A stretch of 50,932 nucleotides of DNA from contig DWUT01000100.1 in assembly GCA_019120615.1 (NCBI GenBank), forward strand, positions 1-50,932, given 5' to 3'. The notes beneath the pieces were generated by a model. That model did no database searches. It was not told the origin of the DNA and was given only the letters and a program-made list of their open reading frames with translations. This DNA is from Candidatus Mediterraneibacter norfolkensis. GTDB lineage: Bacteria; Bacillota; Clostridia; Lachnospirales; Lachnospiraceae. The translations under genes were made by a program, and so were the position numbers. Of the stretch, positions 48,670 through 50,932 are shown piece by piece (position 1 is the stretch's first letter; every line of letters starts with the position of its first letter).

Positions 48670-49698
48670 ATGAACGACAGAATCACACTGGACTACGGAA
48701 GCGGGGGACTGAAAACTTCAGAACTGATCGAGTCCCTGCTGGTCCCCGCTTTTGACAATCCGGCACTCTCTCAGCTCGGAGACGGAGCGCTCCTCGATGG
48801 AAGTAAAAAACTGGTATTTTCTACCGACAGCTTTGTCGTATCTCCCTGGAACTTCCCCGGCGGAGATATCGGAAAACTCTCGGTCTGCGGCACGGTAAAC
48901 GACGTGTGCATGGCAGGCGGCATTCCGAAATACTTAAGCCTGTCCTTCATTCTCGAGGAGGGATTTCTCTTCTCCGACCTCCGGCAGATCGTTGCCTCCA
49001 TCGCGGAAGAAGTCAAAAAGGCAGGCGTATCCATCGTCACCGGTGACACCAAGGTAGTGGACGCCGGAAAAGGCGACGGGATCTATATCAACACCGCCGG
49101 CATCGGATTTCAGCGGACTGATCTTCCCGGGAAAGCTGCCATCCGTCCGGGAGACGATGTGATCGTCAGCGGAACTGTCGGGTGCCACGGCGCCGCAGTC
49201 ATGATGGCACGTTCAGGTCTCCTCAGCGAAGATAACCCACTGCGTTCTGACTGTATGCCCCTGCACCGCATCTCCGCAGCAGCCCTTGACGCTGCCGTTG
49301 CAACTGCCGGCTCAGAAAGCGGCGCGGTCCGGATCCTGCGGGATCCCACCCGGGGCGGCGTCGCCACCACCCTGAACGAATTCACAGAGGGAATGCCCTT
49401 CTCCATCGAACTGAAGGAAAACGAAATTCCCATCGAGCCTGCCGTTGAGGCAGCCTGCGACATGCTGGGACTGGATCCGCTCTACTGTGCCTGCGAAGGA
49501 CGGATGCTGCTCGTCTGCGATCCCTCCGCCACAGAGGACATCCTGGAAGCGCTCCATAACGTCCCCGGCGGCGAAAACGCCGCCCGCATCGGAACCGTCA
49601 CCGAAGAAATGCCCGGCAAAGTCCTCCTGAAAACCCCCATCGGAGGCCGCCGCATCCTATCCAAACTAACCGGAATACAACTACCGAGGATATGTTGA
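48670..49698 (+). CDS. hypE: Hydrogenase maturation protein HypE (thiocyanate-forming, C-terminal PRIC)
   Basis: 'ITLDYGSGGLKTSELIESLLVPAF...DGALLDGSKKLVFSTDSFVVSPWNFPGGDIGKLSVCGTVNDVCMAGG'; ends in PRIC with terminal Cys. Confidence 0.96.
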   Translation: MNDRITLDYGSGGLKTSELIESLLVPAFDNPALSQLGDGALLDGSKKLVFSTDSFVVSPWNFPGGDIGKLSVCGTVNDVCMAGGIPKYLSLSFILEEGFLFSDLRQIVASIAEEVKKAGVSIVTGDTKVVDAGKGDGIYINTAGIGFQRTDLPGKAAIRPGDDVIVSGTVGCHGAAVMMARSGLLSEDNPLRSDCMPLHRISAAALDAAVATAGSESGAVRILRDPTRGGVATTLNEFTEGMPFSIELKENEIPIEPAVEAACDMLGLDPLYCACEGRMLLVCDPSATEDILEALHNVPGGENAARIGTVTEEMPGKVLLKTPIGGRRILSKLTGIQLPRIC

Positions 49699-49865
49699 TT
49701 ACAGCTCACTCGTGAGGCGATGCCCTGACAAATTTATGCTTGCATAAGGATTTGTCGGGGCGTCGTTTCACGAAGGGAGCGCCCGCTCATGAGCAAAGTA
49801 GCTGCGCAGCAGCGGGGAGCACCGCAGGTGCGTTTTGCGAATGGCGCGGGTGAGCTGTAATCAAC
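49694..49865 (+). repeat. Structured interspersed repeat element, full copy B
   Basis: Perfect 16-bp TIR gttgattacagctcac (49694-49709)/gtgagctgtaatcaac (49850-49865); 23-bp stem cgtgaggcgatgccctgacaaat (49711-49733)/atttgtcggggcgtcgtttcacg (49750-49772), four mismatches all G.U compatible; apical loop ttatgcttgcataagg. Confidence 0.85.
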
Positions 49866-49867
49866 CA

Positions 49868-50006
49868 GTCTGCCGTGCAGTAAAAAGAAGCCGGGATGTC
49901 ATATAAGCTCGCTTAAATATGGCATTCAGGCTTCTTTTTAGTATATGGCGGACGCCATACAGCGAGAAGGAGCCGTCAGGCGGATTCGAGCTGCTGCTCG
50001 GCAGAC
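49868..50006. repeat. Adjacent nested inverted-repeat segment containing a terminator
   Basis: Outer arms gtctgccgtgcag (49868-49880)/ctgctcggcagac (49994-50006), 12/13 complementary; internal tatggcggacgccata hairpin. Confidence 0.6.
49882..49939. terminator. Bidirectional Rho-independent terminator between hypE and the convergent gene
   Basis: aaaaagaagcc / ggcttcttttt perfect 11-bp outer stem with extended imperfect inner stem. Confidence 0.8.
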
Positions 50007-50017
50007 GGACGGTATTT

Positions 50018-50929
50018 CTACACTCCCAGTTCCCTTAGCAACTGTTCCTGATATTCCGGGTTTTCTGCTGCCTTAATAATATCATCCGTCCTTCCCAGTT
50101 CTGCCAGTTTCAGAACAAGCCTGCCAAATTCTTTGCGTCCCTTATCTTCTCCTGCCCGATAATTCTCCTGCAATTCTTCTGCAAATAATTCCTTTAATGC
50201 ATCACACATATTTTTCGCCTCCTCAAACTGCTGCCGATTTGCTCGAATTATAATATCCATTACTGCTTGATACAGCGTATTATCTTTATGCTTACAATAT
50301 TCTCTTACAAGTCGCTCCGCCTGTATCTCTCCTTCCAGATGATCGGTCAGATTTCTCAACCAAAGATTCTCTTCTTCCGAAAGTCTGTTTAGTAAAAGAA
50401 TTTGAATCGGTATGTAATCCCCGATAATATAATAAATTCCTTCTTCCATTTTCTGAATCGAGAATTTTCTTTTCTCTTTCAGATGACGAAAAAGTTTTTC
50501 CGGATACCTATGGCAGGCAAAAGTGATTGTTAAATCTTCAATGCCAATACTTTCTGAATTTCTTACATCCGATTTGTAAAAACATGCATAGCCGTACACT
50601 CTGTAAAAATCGTCTACGCTCAAAGTATCCGTCGGACTTTTATACTCCATGATATTATGCCCGCGAAAAATCCTTCCTATATTTTTCCTGATTCTCCGAC
50701 TTCCTTGTTTTTTAATGATCAGAAGATCAATCTGCTTCGGTTTTCTTCCAAGCTGATGCTCTCTTTCAAATGTCAGATCCCCGGCTGCTTCTTCCAATTC
50801 AATCTGCATCCCTGCGCAAAATGCCGGATGCCATTGGAGAATCCTCTTCACCGACACTTTTTCCTCCATTATCTTCTTCGCAGCTTTCCGGGGCATCTCC
50901 CGCGTAACTTCCGTACGCTTTTTTCCCAT
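50018..50929 (-). CDS. Uncharacterised PD-(D/E)XK-like (Rpn/transposase-derived nuclease-like) protein
   Basis: 'KPKQIDLLIIKK...GHNIMEYKSPTDTLSVDDFYRVYGYACFYK' resembles a D...(E)YK nuclease core; 303 aa, begins at the window edge. Confidence 0.6.
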   Translation of the reverse strand: MGKKRTEVTREMPRKAAKKIMEEKVSVKRILQWHPAFCAGMQIELEEAAGDLTFEREHQLGRKPKQIDLLIIKKQGSRRIRKNIGRIFRGHNIMEYKSPTDTLSVDDFYRVYGYACFYKSDVRNSESIGIEDLTITFACHRYPEKLFRHLKEKRKFSIQKMEEGIYYIIGDYIPIQILLLNRLSEEENLWLRNLTDHLEGEIQAERLVREYCKHKDNTLYQAVMDIIIRANRQQFEEAKNMCDALKELFAEELQENYRAGEDKGRKEFGRLVLKLAELGRTDDIIKAAENPEYQEQLLRELGV

Positions 50930-50932
50930 ACA

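Noticed and set aside
50018-50929. Active transposase
   Set aside because: Similarity is to the PD-(D/E)XK Rpn-like nuclease families often mislabelled as transposases; no terminal inverted repeats of an IS were identified around it.

Overview
This looks like a chromosomal segment from an anaerobic Clostridia/Lachnospiraceae-type Firmicute. That taxonomic call is inference from gene content and protein character. Main content, left to right: an SRP RNA; housekeeping genes (tadA, dgt); a complete F-type ATP synthase operon (atpBEFHAGDC, minus strand); a maf/M20 peptidase region; a coenzyme-B12-dependent diol/glycerol dehydratase operon with reactivase and PduO adenosyltransferase but no microcompartment shell genes in view; an ABC transporter (SBP, two permeases, ATPase) followed by two PHP-type hydrolases; sdaAB/sdaAA; dapL; a MutS-like ATPase that appears to lack its P-loop; a DUF4143-type AAA ATPase behind a 33-bp repeat array; and a six-gene Ech-type energy-converting [NiFe]-hydrogenase operon divergent from a full hypABFCDE maturation operon. 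The least explained signal is a dispersed, structured, terminal-inverted-repeat element of about 170-195 bp. There are two complete copies (6150-6345 and 49694-49865) and one partial copy (about 9512-9576). Both complete copies sit at the stop codon of a gene, in the same orientation relative to that gene, and carry a long hairpin with an ATGCTTGCAT apical loop. All assignments come from reading the sequence and ORF translations; no database search was run.
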